From: Nemertoderma westbladi
Lineage: Eukaryota; Xenacoelomorpha; Nemertodermatida; Nemertodermatidae
Reading direction: 5' to 3'
DNA: 31,742 nucleotides
Assembly: GCA_032718475.1 (NCBI GenBank)
Contig: JAUCBJ010007120.1
Coordinates: 1-31,742, forward strand
This document shows, one piece after another, positions 29,743 through 31,742 of this stretch. The position numbers and the translations under genes were made by a program. The first letter of the stretch is position 1; every line of letters starts with the position of its first letter. The notes under the pieces were generated by a model. It did no database searches, had not been told where the DNA came from, and worked only from the letters and a program-made list of their open reading frames with translations.

Positions 29743-31224
29743 ATGGTAACAACTAGACGGTGAAGTTGAACTAGTTTTGTTTCAAATTTCAAACAATATG
29801 ATAAAGATTTGTAGAAAAAAAAATATTATTCTTAAATTGTTACTTAGACCAAAATAGACCAAAATTGGGAGAAAAATTTCATTTTTTTCCCTAGGGGAAA
29901 AAAAGTAACCCATAGGATTGCATTGATTTTACTTTTTTTTCCCGGCAAAAAGTAAAATAAAATAATTTCGGTGGAATTTCTTAAATTTTATTATGTGTTG
30001 CAACAGCATCGGCGTAGAAAAGGTATGCACGTAATTTGAGTAAAATCCATTCACAAACTCAAAAAGTTATTGCAAATTTAGTGTCTGCAAGACGAACTCC
30101 AAAACGGAATTCAATATCCAATATTGGTTTATGTTGTTAAGCGGCTCTCTAGTTACGTAATAAATATTCGAGAAGATTAAATTATTTAACATTGAGTAAA
30201 GCAGCATCGGGAGTTGAAGAGTACAATAATTTGAATCGCAGTAACTATGGAAGCAATATAGTATGATACTATAGTTCAATTTATTTTGTACCGCTATATC
30301 TCTACGTTTTATTAAAGAATTAAGCAACAAAAAAGTAACAGTTTAAGAATAAAATTACGTATTACATGGAAAAAATACGTAGAACATTTTTTTTCAATAT
30401 TCTATATTTTCAATATTCTATTCACCTCGCTGATGCTCGGTAAATAAAATGCCTCGCGAATAGAGAAAAAAAGTTCACTTTTTTTTCATGTAGAAAATTA
30501 CTCTATATTACGGGTCATGGTGTAGTGTTTTCATGTTTCATGCTAGTATTTATAAATGAAATAAAAATCTCAGTTAAGAATTAAAGTTTAAATGTTTTTC
30601 GAGTGTAAAGAGATAATGATGAACAAAAATAACTCTGTTACAACATAACGAAATAAAAATTCAAACAAATAAAAATTTTTACTAAAAGAAAATTTAATCA
30701 CAACATAAGGGACCAATAATTATCGTAACAATTTCTAACATAACGGGACAAGAGACAAGTAAATATTCAACTTAGCGAAACAACATAACTGGAGCCCTTC
30801 GAGGTATAACAACTACTTATATGACTCAGGAGTAATCTAGTGATGTGTGTCGGCCTATTTAGCAGTAGCAGCATTCACATCGTTCAGACAAGGCCCCATA
30901 CAACAGAGCGATAGCATCCCATTGGGCCCTTATAGTAACACAGTGGACGCCCAGCTGCTCTAACTACAGGACAGTATAAAAGGAAGCCATTATAGAGCTG
31001 TAAATATGCATGGTTGAATAGGCAAAGGCGGTTTCCTAGAAAGGACACGTGTCTGGCTGGCCTAATATAGAATTAATTATATAACTATTAAACATTCAGT
31101 ATTCCTTCCCTATAACTATGTATGCGATACAGATACAGACCAATTTTGCTTCCTTCAAGGTGACTAAAGGACGTAAAAAATGGTCTTCTATTAAATAAAA
31201 TATCAAGGGAAAGGAAAGATGTAT
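29743..31224. other. AT-rich single-copy DNA with poly(A)/poly(T) hairpins
   Basis: No coding exon is supported. It holds three hairpins with A/T-run arms: 29882-29904 (TTTTTTTCCC/GGGAAAAAAA), 29926-29958 (ATTTTACTTTTT/AAAAAGTAAAAT) and 30466-30485 (AAAAAAAGT/ACTTTTTTT). There is also a direct repeat TTTTCAATATTCTAT near 30392-30422, and four loose copies of an AACATAACGG-like motif between 30642 and 30790. A candidate promoter is listed separately. Confidence 0.5.
30832..31053 (+). promoter_or_regulatory. Candidate plus-strand promoter with strong TATA box
   Basis: TGACTCA (AP-1 consensus, 30832-30838), a canonical TATAAAAGG (30975-30983) and a palindromic E-box GACACGTGTC (31044-31053). 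The first downstream ATGs (31006, 31010) give ORFs of three codons each, so any transcript would be non-coding or spliced. The plus-strand RT relic lies about 240 bp downstream. Confidence 0.25.
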
Positions 31225-31545
31225 AGCCTTCTATATCGCAGTTCCTGCTGGGCTCTAACTGCTGAAGATACTAAATCCTTTTATGGTACCCAAGATGCTA
31301 CGCAGGGTTTATGACACAAAATAAATACATTTATCACTTAAAAACCAAGGCTTTCTACAATATCGGTAGTGACGGTAAAAGATTCCAAATCCCAGCATCA
31401 CCCGTAGACACGATTTAACCGGCCGCTGTAATCGTAGAACGTGTGCATGGCTGATACGAACTGTATGGTTGAAATGCTGGCCGTTTGGCGATGCATCCTA
31501 TAATGGTGTGTCACACTTACAGTATGTGCATCACTCTGACTGATA
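31225..31545 (+). pseudogene. Decayed RTE-like C-terminal relic
   Basis: In one plus-strand frame 31225-31284 reads SLLYRSS then CWALTAEDTKSFYGT, matching the LLYGSPCWALT-AEDTKSLDGT stretch of the intact element. Further on, in shifted frames, come KAFYNIGS (compare TLYNIGGVS) near 31342 and TGRCNRR (compare AGHCFRR) near 31420, in the same order and spacing. Several frameshifts and stops separate them. It is an older copy of a related family, opposite in orientation to both younger copies. Confidence 0.6.
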
Positions 31546-31742
31546 TTGCTAACAAATATATGTTCCTGCCATACACACCATCCACTTCCATTACCCATAA
31601 AAACAGTCTGATTATCTGTTGTTTCAAGTTCCTTTTATTATACGATTTACGAGTTTTTGACTTACACTATTGTTTCAGAAATAATTAAAGGCTCCTTACT
31701 GTACGATAAAGTAGCACTAATACAATGTGTCGATAATTTATA
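31546..31742. other. AT-rich end of window, nothing recognised
   Basis: Short open frames on both strands (about 65 codons) overlap each other and show no recognisable motif. Confidence 0.5.

Noticed and set aside
31398-31688. Two overlapping ORFs of about 66 codons on opposite strands
   Set aside because: Short, mutually overlapping, AT-rich, partly over the RT relic, with no motif.

Overview
The window looks like a repeat-rich stretch of an animal nuclear genome. The non-LTR retrotransposon resembles RTE-type families I know from sponges, cnidarians and other marine invertebrates. The one candidate host gene has GT-AG introns, one of them only about 56 bp, as is common in sponges. The species is a guess; eukaryotic origin is secure. 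There are no bacterial-type operons, ribosome binding sites, CRISPR arrays or recognisable RNA genes.

About 60% of the window is minisatellite, in five unrelated families: 25/31 bp (437-10713), 16 bp (11277-13275 and 13641-13930), 48/52 bp (14460-15974 and 19727-21919), 24 bp (22861-24699) and 11 bp (three blocks, 25303-26463). Nearly all long open frames here are by-products of these arrays and are not annotated as genes.

The most interesting reading is at the left end. On the minus strand, 10827-10764 encodes an ATG plus a signal-peptide-like segment that runs into a splice donor. About 10.6 kb away, 167-97 is a phase-matched exon with acceptor and donor, followed by a 56-bp intron and a third open exon running off the window (40-1). 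If correct, the entire 10.3-kb 25/31-bp array sits in intron 1 of a secreted or membrane protein gene. Its minus-strand transcript would be nearly free of GT dinucleotides.

Middle: a full-length RTE-like element (15975-19726, minus strand) lies inside the 48-bp array, flanked by a 268-bp direct repeat with one mismatch that abuts both ends. Its ORF keeps the reverse transcriptase catalytic residues but has lost the catalytic His of the endonuclease (SDH to SDL). A second copy about 98% identical (27984-29742) is truncated at both ends, has a 69-bp in-frame deletion and a 1-bp frameshift. Two older RT relics (14173-14261 and 31225-31545, plus strand) and a 3'-end retroposed fragment inside the 16-bp array (13276-13640) add to the retroelement load.

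Right part: an 11-bp AT-rich array broken by two inserts at the same unit phase, one with a hammerhead-core-like motif, all bracketed by a 24-bp inverted repeat; a 250-bp MITE-like element with homopolymer G/C terminal inverted repeats (26627-26876); a 12-bp-stem hairpin; and AT-rich single-copy DNA with a few promoter-like motifs but no gene I can support.
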